A stretch of 64,000 bases of DNA from Psychromonas sp. 14N.309.X.WAT.B.A12 (GTDB taxonomy: Bacteria; Pseudomonadota; Gammaproteobacteria; Enterobacterales; Psychromonadaceae), in NCBI RefSeq assembly GCF_030397575.1, contig NZ_JAPNXS010000009.1:122144-186143 (forward strand), read 5' to 3'. The translations under genes and the position numbers were made by a program. Below the pieces are notes generated by a model. The model had not been told where the DNA came from and made no database searches. It saw nothing but the letters and a program-made list of their open reading frames with translations. Shown here piece after piece: positions 9,420 through 18,043 of this stretch. Position 1 is the first letter of the stretch. The number at the start of each line of letters is the position of its first letter.

Positions 9420-10072
9420 TAATATAATTCCCCTTTAATACAACGTAATAAGGCATTACAACTTGCACTTGATACTGCACTGCCACCTTCGCGGCCTAAC
9501 AGTGTGATGCATTCAATACCTAAAGTTTGGTGTAGATCCCACAAAGCTTGTTTTGATTCCGCGGCGCCAACAAACCCCACAGGCATACCGATAATCAAAG
9601 CGGGTTTAGGCGATCCTTGGTCGATCATCTCTAATAAACGAAACAGTGCAGTTGGTGCATTTCCAATAACTACTACACTGCCTTCTAAATAGGGTAACCA
9701 TGCAGTTAATGCTGCCATGGTACGGGTTTCACCGGTTTCCTTCGCTCGCTCAGGCACACCAGGTGCATTCAAAAAACAATAAGGATCGGTATTAATCATT
9801 CGTTTGGTAATGCCCTGCTTTACCATCTCTACATCACATAGAATTGGCGCGCCTTTTCTTAAGGCTGCAATACCAGACTGGCAAGCATTCGCACTGAATT
9901 TAACTTGTGTTGCGACAGCAGGAATACCAACGCTATGCACCACGCGCATCACTACTTGTTGGGCTTCAATAGATAAATGTTCTAAATCAGTTAAAGTTCT
10001 GATTTGACGAAAGCTTTCATTTTCGATCAAACTCGGATCGTGGATATAATCAAATTTCATTATTTGGCTCAA
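9419..10072 (-). CDS. cobH: Precorrin-8X methylmutase
   Basis: CobH/CbiC moves the C11 methyl group to C12, giving (cob)yrinic acid. The 217-residue protein matches the family in length. A conserved histidine in RVVHSVG (His46) sits where the catalytic histidine of the family lies; TEGETRTMAA-like substrate-binding residues and the glycine-rich GNAPTALFRLLE and GMPVGFVGAAESK segments are also visible. The ATG lies inside the end of cobK (23-base overlap). It is equally well called cbiC. Confidence 0.95.
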   Translation of the reverse strand: MSQIMKFDYIHDPSLIENESFRQIRTLTDLEHLSIEAQQVVMRVVHSVGIPAVATQVKFSANACQSGIAALRKGAPILCDVEMVKQGITKRMINTDPYCFLNAPGVPERAKETGETRTMAALTAWLPYLEGSVVVIGNAPTALFRLLEMIDQGSPKPALIIGMPVGFVGAAESKQALWDLHQTLGIECITLLGREGGSAVSSASCNALLRCIKGELY

Positions 10073-10844
10073 TTACTCTGGTATTAGGTGTGGCTTCAGA
10101 TTCAGCTAAAGTCGATGATGATTGCAATAATGCAATACAACTTAGTGCATCATCAAACTGATAAGTTAATGCTTGTAGCACGGGACGCTTAAATTGATAA
10201 ACGGGAATATTCGCTAACGCAGCAGCTTCAATCTTGGCATAAGTGGCATCTCCACCACTGTTTTTGCTGATCACCGCATCAATATGGTAAGTTGCTAACA
10301 ACTGTTTTTCATCTTCGAGATGAAATGGACCAATTGCTTTTAACCAGGTGACATTAGCTGGCAAAGTAATTTTAGCGGGCATCGCAGTGCGCAATAACAC
10401 CTGACTCGACTGCGCAGATAAAGCATCAATCACTGATTGTGATACTTGTCCTGCGGTGATGAATAATGAGTTATGTTTAGCTACTTTTTCAATCAAACAT
10501 GGCCAATCATCTACTTCTACCCAATTATCCCGTGTTGTTTTCTGCCAAGCTTTACGGTGAAAACGAATGGCAGTAATAGACAAGTCCTTAGTCACTTTGG
10601 CAATGGTATTACTCATAGTTTGAGCAAAAGGGTGTGTGGCATCAATAACATGCGTAATGTGATTATCCGTTAGATATTGCGCCAAACCACCAAACTGAGT
10701 AAAACCGCCACTAATAGACAGGCAAGGTACCGTCGCTTTGCGCACGATTCCAGCAATGCTGTAGATAACATCAACCCCTAATTCATGTAATTGAGTTGCT
10801 AATTTACGCCCATCTGCAGTGCCGCCAACGACTAAAACTCTCAT
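10050..10844 (-). CDS. cobK: (Cobalt-)precorrin-6A reductase
   Basis: CobK/CbiJ reduces the macrocycle of (cobalt-)precorrin-6A with NAD(P)H. The N-terminal nucleotide-binding segment VLVVGGTADGRKLA (residues 3-16) and the conserved IDATHPFAQTMS motif identify the family; SKNSGGDATYAKIEAA near the C-terminus matches the conserved KNSGG/TYAKIEAA substrate loop. The 264-residue length is normal. The start coincides with the cbiD stop codon (1-base overlap) and the end overlaps cobH by 23 bases. In an operon with CbiD and CbiG the CbiJ role (reducing the cobalt-containing intermediate) is the more likely one. Confidence 0.93.
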   Translation of the reverse strand: MRVLVVGGTADGRKLATQLHELGVDVIYSIAGIVRKATVPCLSISGGFTQFGGLAQYLTDNHITHVIDATHPFAQTMSNTIAKVTKDLSITAIRFHRKAWQKTTRDNWVEVDDWPCLIEKVAKHNSLFITAGQVSQSVIDALSAQSSQVLLRTAMPAKITLPANVTWLKAIGPFHLEDEKQLLATYHIDAVISKNSGGDATYAKIEAAALANIPVYQFKRPVLQALTYQFDDALSCIALLQSSSTLAESEATPNTRVIEPNNEI

Positions 10845-12007
10845 TAGTTAGCCTTTGCTTGATTGATTATGTTGCCATGAACATCGAATTTATCTTGATG
10901 ACTATTTGCCACAAACAAACCTTTTCTATTTACAGCCCAGACTTCCACCTCAATGGATTCATGGACAATGGTTTTAGCAAATTTTAACGCTTCAACACAT
11001 ACCACAGTGGCGATATCTAAGCCCGCTTGTTTAGTCATATTAAGTACTTGAATGGTGGTGTTTGCGGTTACAATTTGTTGTTGTAGCTCAGCACTAGCTC
11101 CCAAATCTTTTGCGATAGTGGCTAACTGCTCAAAATCGATACTAGACTGGCGACTATTTAAATCTAAATGCCCGTTGGCTAACTTAGTTAACTTGCCAAA
11201 ACCAGCACTAATGCTGAGCTTTTTAATACGGTTCCCTGATTTAGGATCGATCTTTTCACGGCGCAAATATTTCAGCATAGCCCCAACAAAGTCGCCCATT
11301 TCAATCAGGCTTACCTCATCCATTTGATAAAACTCTTTAATGGCATGTTCACTGGCAATACCCGTTGAAGCCGCTAAATGGGTAAAACCATTGACTCTGG
11401 CCACATCAATACCTTGATGAATAGATGCGATATAAGCAGCGCAAGAATAAGGGCGTACAATACCTGTGGTGCCTAAAATAGAGAGGCCGCCAATGATACC
11501 TAATCGACTATTCATGGTATTAGTTGCGATTTGCTCACCGTTAACAATACCTACTGACACTTCAAAGCCGCCCTGATACTGGTATGCTTGCGCATAATGT
11601 TCAAGATGCCCTGTCATCATTTTACGTGGCACAGGATTAATCGCTGGCTCGCCAATCGCCAGTACTAATCCATCACGTGTTACCGTGCCTACTCCTTCAG
11701 CCGCTTTAAATATAATGCCCGGCGTTGGTAGTAAACGTAATTCGACAAATAAGGTTGCGCCATGTGTTGCATCAGGGTCATCTCCGGCATCTTTAATGGT
11801 GCTGGTACGCATGCCCTTTTCAAGGGATTGATAGTCGATTATATCGAGGTTAACGACTTCACCACGCGGCAAAGTAATCTCAACACTGGCTGGTTGTTTG
11901 TTGGCTAATAACGCACGCACAGCAGCAACACAGCAAGCTGTTGCACAACTTCCCGTGGTTAAACCATTACGTAATGGTTGCTCTGTTTCGCTAGTTTCCG
12001 GCCACAT
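10844..12007 (-). CDS. cbiD: Cobalt-precorrin-5B C1-methyltransferase
   Basis: CbiD methylates C1 of cobalt-precorrin-5B; it replaces CobF of the aerobic route. The protein is 387 residues, normal for the family, and starts with the diagnostic LRNGLTTGSCATACCVAA segment (near residues 11-28). The conserved glycine-rich AEGVGTVTRDGL and GILGTTGIVRP-like segments follow, with ASTGxxSE-type residues (AASTGIASEHAIKE). Its presence, with no CobF seen, marks the ring pathway as oxygen-independent in type. It lies 13 bases after cobB/cbiA. Confidence 0.95.
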   Translation of the reverse strand: MWPETSETEQPLRNGLTTGSCATACCVAAVRALLANKQPASVEITLPRGEVVNLDIIDYQSLEKGMRTSTIKDAGDDPDATHGATLFVELRLLPTPGIIFKAAEGVGTVTRDGLVLAIGEPAINPVPRKMMTGHLEHYAQAYQYQGGFEVSVGIVNGEQIATNTMNSRLGIIGGLSILGTTGIVRPYSCAAYIASIHQGIDVARVNGFTHLAASTGIASEHAIKEFYQMDEVSLIEMGDFVGAMLKYLRREKIDPKSGNRIKKLSISAGFGKLTKLANGHLDLNSRQSSIDFEQLATIAKDLGASAELQQQIVTANTTIQVLNMTKQAGLDIATVVCVEALKFAKTIVHESIEVEVWAVNRKGLFVANSHQDKFDVHGNIINQAKAN

Positions 12008-12020
12008 AACTTTATTGTTC

Positions 12021-13460
12021 CTATTGCTGCGCTTGCATTGCTGCTTGCTGCTGAGTCTCTTTGCTAACTGGGCTCGCCACAGATTGATGATTGTAGTTTT
12101 CCCACTCCACTAACTTTTTCTGGTCAACCGCTTGTAATTTCCCGGTAAAAATATCAGCAATTAACCCTGGATTAGATGGGAAAAACAGGTGTAAATAACT
12201 CGCGGTTAAGTTTCCCGTACGATAAATGGCTTCACCCGGTGCAGGATGACGTTGGCGTTGTCCGTAACCAATAGGCTGCATGTTCATAATGGCACGGGAT
12301 CTATGGTGTGCATGCCCATGAATCTCACCTTCGGGTAAGATGGCTTTTTGCATTCCCTGACAACCACGTTTACCTGACATGCTTCCATAGCCATCTAATA
12401 AGCCAAGCATTTTATGGTGTTTTTCATCCAAATCTACCAGCTCATTGAGGCAATATAAAAAGCCACCACATTCCGCTAGGATAGGTTTTCCTGCTTTATT
12501 AAACGCGATAATTTGCGATTGTAAGGCAGCGTTCGCTGCTAGATTTTCAGCATATAACTCAGGATAACCACCGGGCAACCATAATGCGTCCGCTTCAGGT
12601 AATTGCTCACCTTGTAATGGGGAGAAATACTGTAGCTTTGCCCCCATCTCTTCTAATAAACGGGTATTGGCTTGGTAGATAAAACTAAAAGCTAGATCCT
12701 GGGCTATTGCGATCTTTTTACCCACTAATAATGGTGGAACTGGAGATTGTTCAGCGGAGTAAAAATCAACAGGCGCAGGTAAATTTAATAACGGGCTATT
12801 AGCATCCGCACGATTTACGCCATCAACTAACCATTCGCAGCCAAGCGTAAATTTAGCCTCTAATTCATCAAAGACTTCACTGGCTTGTACTAAACCTAAA
12901 TGACGTTCAGGTAATGCCACTTCAGGATCTTTTTTCAAGCAAGCTAATAAAGGCAGCTGTTCACCTAAGGCATCTCGAATTAATTGCGCATGACGTTCAC
13001 TGCTACAGTTATTTGCGATCAAACCATGGCAAGTATAATCATCACGGAAATTAGCTAAGCCAATTGCCACAGCAGCCGCAGTTTGCGCCATGCCTTTTAC
13101 ATCCATCACAATTGCTACGGGAATATGAAAACGTGCCGCTAAATCTGCGCTTGAAGGTTCGCCATCAAATACCCCCATTGCTCCTTCAACCAAAATTAGA
13201 TCCGCTTGTTGTGCTGCTTCAAATAACTTTTGCTGACAGTAAGCTTCACCTGCCATCCACATATCCAACTGTTCAACATGGGCTTGTGATGCTTGCGCTA
13301 AAATTTGCGGATCAAGGTAATCAGGGCCTGTTTTAAACACGCGTACCACTTTACCTTGCTCAGTAAAGTAACGTGCAATCGCTGATGTTATGGTCGTTTT
13401 ACCTTGTCCCGATGCGGGTGCCGCTAAAAATAGTGCAGGACAACTTGCTTTGTTGGTCAT
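12021..13460 (-). CDS. cbiA: Cobyrinate a,c-diamide synthase
   Basis: CbiA/CobB amidates the a and c side chains of cobyrinic (or hydrogenobyrinic) acid using glutamine and ATP. The 479-residue protein has the N-terminal dethiobiotin-synthetase-like ATPase domain (Walker A APASGQGKTT near residues 14-23; EGAMGVFDG) and a C-terminal class I glutamine amidotransferase domain: the nucleophile cysteine is in ILAECGGFLY and the conserved histidine in GEIHGHAHHRSR. A glutamine-rich tail (KETQQQAAMQAQQ) extends past the domain. The gene follows the chelatase motor gene by 24 bases. Whether the natural substrate carries cobalt depends on the insertion stage. Confidence 0.94.
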   Translation of the reverse strand: MTNKASCPALFLAAPASGQGKTTITSAIARYFTEQGKVVRVFKTGPDYLDPQILAQASQAHVEQLDMWMAGEAYCQQKLFEAAQQADLILVEGAMGVFDGEPSSADLAARFHIPVAIVMDVKGMAQTAAAVAIGLANFRDDYTCHGLIANNCSSERHAQLIRDALGEQLPLLACLKKDPEVALPERHLGLVQASEVFDELEAKFTLGCEWLVDGVNRADANSPLLNLPAPVDFYSAEQSPVPPLLVGKKIAIAQDLAFSFIYQANTRLLEEMGAKLQYFSPLQGEQLPEADALWLPGGYPELYAENLAANAALQSQIIAFNKAGKPILAECGGFLYCLNELVDLDEKHHKMLGLLDGYGSMSGKRGCQGMQKAILPEGEIHGHAHHRSRAIMNMQPIGYGQRQRHPAPGEAIYRTGNLTASYLHLFFPSNPGLIADIFTGKLQAVDQKKLVEWENYNHQSVASPVSKETQQQAAMQAQQ

Positions 13461-13484
13461 TTGATTCCTTTATGTTGCTCTGTT

Positions 13485-15290
13485 TTAAGATGAAAGTGCA
13501 AAATATTGCGCATCTAATTGTGCTGCTAGGAGCTTACCTCGACCACGTTTTATGGTAGATTTTTCGATATCCACCAATAACGTAGGTACCTTTAATTTCA
13601 AATCATCAATATCTACACTGCTACGACCATCGGTGATCAAGTAACAAAACAATGCAAGGTCAGGCGTTTGTATTGTTAACTGTTTAATACTCTGTAACGC
13701 CTTTTCTAATACTTGACGTAAAGGCGTACCACCTACTGCACTAATATCATCCAATAAATTTTGTACTTTTTTAGGCGCTTTACCCGCTTTAATCAAGGTT
13801 TCAACTTGATTATTACCAAACCCTAATAGACTCATTTTTTCGCGTTGAAGGTAAGCACTATCTGCGATATTCATTACTACTGACTTGGCTAATGACGATA
13901 AACTTTGTCCTAGTGTGGAAGCCGACGTATCCAATAAAATGAGGTGATGTTTAGCTTGCCCTGTTTTAGCTTTTTTAAAACTAAACTGTGTAGGCGGCCA
14001 CTGCCCTAAATTTTTAGACAGGGTATTAAACCAATCTGGTTTGTGGCTATCTAAAGTTGATTTTCTTAACCCTTTTGCTGTTTTACCTTGTGCATTTTGT
14101 TGTAACTCGCCTTGCAGTACGCTGTTATTCAATACTTGAGTTAATGACTTATAATGTAATTCTGGTAATTCAATGGCTTGCATTACCGTTTTTTGTTTTT
14201 CACCTGATTGTGGTGGCATTGCTCCCCATTCACCAGAAGGTTCAGAAGTGTCATCTTGATCGTTACTCGATTGACTTTCCTGCTCTGATTTGTGCTCAGA
14301 TATTTGCGATTTAGGATCATTTGACTGAGGAGGTGTTGGACGAGAAAAACCACCGTTTTGGGGTTTATCTTTAGCAGCATCATCGGGCGATTGCGGCGAA
14401 CTCGGTGGTGTCCCAGATGGTTGCGAACGATGTAATAGTACTAATGGCGCAACTTCCTCTATATCCTGTAACGAGACAGCCGATCTACCGCACCAAGCAG
14501 CATGGGTTAAACTCGCACGATGCATCATAATATCTGCGCGTAAACCATCCACATTAGCTTGCTGACAGCGTGTGGCGATTTCAATTAAACAAGCATCATC
14601 ACAGGTTACTTTAGGCAGTAATTCCTGCGCGTCACTTATTTGTTGTTGCAATGAAATTTGTGGTGCCTGGTATTCATCACAAAAAGCCACTTTATCGAGC
14701 TCGAATGCTTGGCGTGTTTTAATAATGTTAATACGCTCTTCGATACTGTATTGATTATCTAACTCAACCATTAAGCCAAAACGATCTTTTAGTTGTGGGC
14801 GTAACTCACCTTCGTCAGGATTCATTGTGCCTATCAGTGTAAAGCGAGCATCATGACGATGGCTCACACCATCTCTCTCGACAATGTTAACCCCACTGCT
14901 TGCCACATCTAGGATTTGATCAACAAGGTGATCAGGCAATAAGTTAACCTCATCAACATAAAGCACACCAGTATGCGCTTTTTGTAATAAACCAGGTGAG
15001 AACTTAACTTGTTTACCTTTTAATACATGGTCTAAGTCCAGGGTACCAATTAACATCTCTTCACTAGCACCTAGAGGCAAGGTAACAAATTGTGAAACAG
15101 TGTGTTCAGTCACAGGTAAAAGATCTGCCACCGCGCGCGCTAAGGTCGATTTTGCGCAGCCTCTTGGGCCAGAGATTAATACACCGCCAATTAATGGGTT
15201 CACGGTTGCTAATAACAAGGCTAGTTTAAATTGCTTTTGTCCCTGCACAGCGCTAAAAGGAAAAGTGATATCTTCAATGTTATTATTCAT
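13485..15290 (-). CDS. Fused AAA+/VWA chelatase motor subunit (ChlI-ChlD-like), for cobaltochelatase
   Basis: This 601-residue protein joins the two small subunits that power metal chelatases. Residues 41-48 form Walker A (GPRGCAKS) and about 109-117 Walker B (VLYVDEVNL); IGTMNPDEGELRPQL is the sensor region of the ChlI/BchI AAA+ family. Residues of about 295-375 are a Pro/Ser/Gln/acidic linker as in BchD. The C-terminal VWA domain begins near residue 430 with the metal-ion site DTSAS, and later shows GGTPLRQ and YLITDGRSS. There is no bacteriochlorophyll context, and the gene sits between cobalt uptake and cobyrinate genes, so it most likely drives CobN in place of separate CobS and CobT. 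Partnership with CobN is inferred. Confidence 0.88.
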   Translation of the reverse strand: MNNNIEDITFPFSAVQGQKQFKLALLLATVNPLIGGVLISGPRGCAKSTLARAVADLLPVTEHTVSQFVTLPLGASEEMLIGTLDLDHVLKGKQVKFSPGLLQKAHTGVLYVDEVNLLPDHLVDQILDVASSGVNIVERDGVSHRHDARFTLIGTMNPDEGELRPQLKDRFGLMVELDNQYSIEERINIIKTRQAFELDKVAFCDEYQAPQISLQQQISDAQELLPKVTCDDACLIEIATRCQQANVDGLRADIMMHRASLTHAAWCGRSAVSLQDIEEVAPLVLLHRSQPSGTPPSSPQSPDDAAKDKPQNGGFSRPTPPQSNDPKSQISEHKSEQESQSSNDQDDTSEPSGEWGAMPPQSGEKQKTVMQAIELPELHYKSLTQVLNNSVLQGELQQNAQGKTAKGLRKSTLDSHKPDWFNTLSKNLGQWPPTQFSFKKAKTGQAKHHLILLDTSASTLGQSLSSLAKSVVMNIADSAYLQREKMSLLGFGNNQVETLIKAGKAPKKVQNLLDDISAVGGTPLRQVLEKALQSIKQLTIQTPDLALFCYLITDGRSSVDIDDLKLKVPTLLVDIEKSTIKRGRGKLLAAQLDAQYFALSS

Positions 15291-15299
15291 ATTGCTCCC

Positions 15300-15998
15300 C
15301 TAGGCCACTGCTATTGTTTGTTTTGTTGCTTCACTATCGATTAGTGAACCTTCTTTTAAGGTTAATTGTCGCGTTGCTAATTGCTCAGAAAATAATTTGT
15401 CATGAGAGATAATAATCATTGCCTGGGGTAATGCCTTTAATACAGATAACAAGCGTGCTTTGGCTTTTTCATCGAGTGCGTTAGTTGGCTCATCTAAAAT
15501 CAATACTTTCGGTTCCATTACCAACACACTGGCTAAGGTTATCATGCGTTTTTCACCACCTGATAGCTGATGAGTGATCCGTGATTCAAAACCTTGCATT
15601 CCAAGACTTGCTAATGTTTGCATCGATTTCTCAACGGCTTGTTGTTTAGTAAACCCTAAGTTTAATGGCCCAAACATCACATCTTCTAATACGGTAGGAC
15701 AAAATAACTGATCATCGGGATCTTGAAATAATAAACCCGCTTTAGCACGTAATTGATTAAATTCTTTTTCAGTTTTACAAACTTGACCAAATCCTGATAC
15801 TTGGCCTTTTTTCGCTTTTTTTAAACCAACGATAAGATGTAATAAGGTGGTTTTTCCAGCCCCATTATCACCATTAATTACTACTCTTTCACCTTCATAT
15901 AACGAAAAATTAACTGCGTTTAACACACTGCCACGCCTTGGGTAAGCATAGTTAAGACCTTCTATCTTAATCAGGGGGTTATTTGAATAAGCCATCAA
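15300..15998 (-). CDS. cbiO: Cobalt ECF-type transporter ATP-binding protein CbiO
   Basis: This is the ATPase of the energy-coupling cobalt importer, acting on the cytoplasmic membrane face. The 232-residue protein has Walker A NGDNGAGKTT (near residues 41-50), the Q-loop FQDPDDQLF typical of CbiO/EcfA proteins, signature LSGGEKRMI, and Walker [13 protein letters not shown]. It is a single ABC domain of minimal length. Its start lies inside the cbiQ 3' end (20-base overlap), so the two are coupled. Nickel specificity cannot be excluded from sequence, but the B12 operon and riboswitch point to cobalt. Confidence 0.94.
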   Translation of the reverse strand: MMAYSNNPLIKIEGLNYAYPRRGSVLNAVNFSLYEGERVVINGDNGAGKTTLLHLIVGLKKAKKGQVSGFGQVCKTEKEFNQLRAKAGLLFQDPDDQLFCPTVLEDVMFGPLNLGFTKQQAVEKSMQTLASLGMQGFESRITHQLSGGEKRMITLASVLVMEPKVLILDEPTNALDEKAKARLLSVLKALPQAMIIISHDKLFSEQLATRQLTLKEGSLIDSEATKQTIAVA

Positions 15999-16773
15999 TA
16001 TTAAGCCCTATTAGCAGTATTAAAAAAGAGATAAACACGATACTAAAAATCCAATCAATTGAACGGATTTTCATTTCGTCGTTAAGATAATAACGCCCGC
16101 AAAAACCACGGCATTTCATGGCATCTGAGATACGTTCTGCACGTTCAACTGAACGAATTAATAGCATACCAAAAAGATAACCAATACTCTTCCAAGTATG
16201 TAAATTAGTGCGTAATACAAAAGCGCGAGCCTGCATAGCTCTTCGCATTTTTTTATATTCTTGGCTGATCACATCCAAATAACGCACCATGAATAACATT
16301 AAATGTACCAATTTATCGGGTACCTTAAGGTGTGCAAGTGCATGCCCTAAGGTTGATGCACTCATGGTAGCGACCAAAGAAAATAACACTAATAATACCG
16401 CATTTGCTTTCACCGTGATCAGTAAAGCATGAAGCAAACCCTGCCAACTTGCGGTTAAACCAAACACTGTAAACATTGCATCGCCTGGTGTGGTAAACGG
16501 TAAGATACAAATTAATGTCAACATAAATAAATCCATCGCTACCACTCGACGTAGGGTTCGTTTAATGTTCAGCTTGCTGGCTTTCACCAACAGAAAAGCA
16601 CAGAACAACCCTAACAAAGTAGGGGCAAAAGAGTGACTCGATACCACCACTAATGCAAATAAAGCAGAGCAAACTACACGCACACGTGCATCAATATCAT
16701 CAATCCAAGAGGCTTGATGTTTAAGGGCTTGTCCTGACCAAGATGTTAAGCTGTGCTCTAAGCTTTGTGACAT
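15979..16773 (-). CDS. cbiQ: Cobalt ECF-type transporter transmembrane protein CbiQ
   Basis: CbiQ is the coupling (T-component) membrane protein between the CbiM substrate binder and the CbiO ATPase. The 264-residue protein shows about five or six hydrophobic segments (for example near residues 32-52, 75-98 and 118-140) and two Ala-Arg-Gly-type coupling motifs: RRAMQARAF and RISDAMKCRGF. The N-terminal DARVRVVCSALFALV matches the conserved DxRxK/RL start of the family. Its start abuts the stop of the upstream CbiL-like gene and its end overlaps cbiO. Confidence 0.93.
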   Translation of the reverse strand: MSQSLEHSLTSWSGQALKHQASWIDDIDARVRVVCSALFALVVVSSHSFAPTLLGLFCAFLLVKASKLNIKRTLRRVVAMDLFMLTLICILPFTTPGDAMFTVFGLTASWQGLLHALLITVKANAVLLVLFSLVATMSASTLGHALAHLKVPDKLVHLMLFMVRYLDVISQEYKKMRRAMQARAFVLRTNLHTWKSIGYLFGMLLIRSVERAERISDAMKCRGFCGRYYLNDEMKIRSIDWIFSIVFISFLILLIGLNIDGLFK

Positions 16774-17372
16774 TAAGATTTAACCTTTTGCTTACGCTCA
16801 CGTAAAAAAGCAACTAACCCGAGCAGTCCAAAAATATAGCCAATGCCACCAAGAATATCACGCAACCCTGACTTCTCTTTTAACTCTTGTATTTCACGTC
16901 TTAAGGGCTTGAGCTGTTTAGCAATAGCTTTTTCTAGCATCAAATTAGTCACTTGTTGTGCATTGTTTGATGCTTGCTGATCAGGAGAATTAATAGAAGA
17001 ATGTGCATCTACCCTCTCAAAGCTATCACTCGTTAAATCATCATTTGGGCTGTCAGGTAATTCTTCAGCGGGTAACTGCATTTTCAATATATGCCCAGCT
17101 CCCATATTAACTTCAAAATGATGAGTAATATGCTGTTTAGCAGTAAACACAAAAGCGCCTTCTTCATCTATTAAGACTTCGCCTAAAGCATGCCCTTGAT
17201 CGTCAGTGACTTTCACCACTGTGCCCGGATTTGCCATAGCACCATTAGAAAAGCCTGCTTCGCCTTCGATTTCAAACCCTTCTGCGTAGACGCCGCCCAT
17301 GACATTATGAGCAACTGCATGACAGGAGATAGATAAGCTTAAAACAGTAAGAAAAGAGATTAACCATTTCAT
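16773..17372 (-). CDS. CbiL/NikL-like membrane-anchored auxiliary cobalt transport protein
   Basis: This 199-residue protein has a signal peptide (about residues 1-21, cleavage after SCHAVA), a periplasmic beta-rich domain starting with HNVMGGVYAEGFEIEGEAGF, a low-complexity acidic linker (about 105-135), a helix-forming stretch rich in Lys and Glu, and one C-terminal membrane helix (about 170-190) ending in basic residues. That architecture matches the auxiliary proteins found with CbiMQO/NikMQO systems that lack CbiN. A histidine appears at the mature N-terminus, as in metal-handling proteins. It lies exactly between cbiM and cbiQ with overlapping ends. The role (metal capture or gating at CbiM) is inferred; it is not the precorrin methyltransferase also called CbiL. 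Confidence 0.72.
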   Translation of the reverse strand: MKWLISFLTVLSLSISCHAVAHNVMGGVYAEGFEIEGEAGFSNGAMANPGTVVKVTDDQGHALGEVLIDEEGAFVFTAKQHITHHFEVNMGAGHILKMQLPAEELPDSPNDDLTSDSFERVDAHSSINSPDQQASNNAQQVTNLMLEKAIAKQLKPLRREIQELKEKSGLRDILGGIGYIFGLLGLVAFLRERKQKVKS

Positions 17373-17980
17373 TAATTTGAACCTTTACTTATAAACTCTG
17401 GTTTAACGGTATGGATGAGATAGACAGCAGCATAAGAAACAAACCCTTCAATCACCATAATTGGAATATGTGCAGGTACCACGGCTTTTGCCGCTAAAAC
17501 AAAAGACTCACCAGATAATGCTAATGAAAATGCCACCATCAACGCGGTAATAAATATCGCGCCAGCACCACCAACAGCTCCCCATGTTGCCGCGACTTTA
17601 GGGCTCTCATGACGTACGCCTTTATAGCAAATGTAATAGATAAGCACTGCAGGAAGAGCGATATTAAGCGTGTTAACACCTAACACTAATAGCCCGCCAA
17701 AACCGAAGAAAATCACCTGTAACAATAGCGCAACTAATAAAGCAGGAAAGGCTACCCAGCCTAAAATAATACCTAATAAACCATTCATAATTAAATGCAC
17801 ACTAGAAAAGCCTAATGGTAGATGAATATAAGATGCAATAAAGAAAACAGAGGCGAGTACCCCAACCAAAGGTAAATGATCATAATCCATTTTTTTAAGG
17901 CCAATAAAGACGCCTATTGCGCTCAATACAGCTCCACTTATTAATACTGGTGAAGATAAGGCGCCATCAACTATATGCAT
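17372..17980 (-). CDS. cbiM: Cobalt ECF-type transporter substrate-capture protein CbiM
   Basis: CbiM is the metal-binding membrane S-component of the cobalt importer. The 202-residue protein starts with MHIVDGALSS; in this family the free N-terminus and His2 coordinate the metal ion, so the start is well fixed. The ribosome site AAAGGT lies just before the ATG. Around six hydrophobic helices follow. HLPLGFSSVHLIMNGLLG is the conserved CbiM loop, with additional metal-site histidines, and VPAHIPIMVIEGF near residue 170 is also characteristic. No CbiN-like C-terminal extension is present. It lies 63 bases after the DUF4198 gene and overlaps the CbiL-like gene. Confidence 0.95.
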   Translation of the reverse strand: MHIVDGALSSPVLISGAVLSAIGVFIGLKKMDYDHLPLVGVLASVFFIASYIHLPLGFSSVHLIMNGLLGIILGWVAFPALLVALLLQVIFFGFGGLLVLGVNTLNIALPAVLIYYICYKGVRHESPKVAATWGAVGGAGAIFITALMVAFSLALSGESFVLAAKAVVPAHIPIMVIEGFVSYAAVYLIHTVKPEFISKGSN

Positions 17981-18043
17981 AATTTACCTTTTTATATTTT
18001 AATAGGAAAAATACTCACTGATCTTCAATGAGTATTAATTTAG

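Noticed and set aside
14183..14383. 66-residue minus-strand ORF in the chelatase motor linker
   Set aside because: It is another frame of the low-complexity linker of the AAA+/VWA gene.
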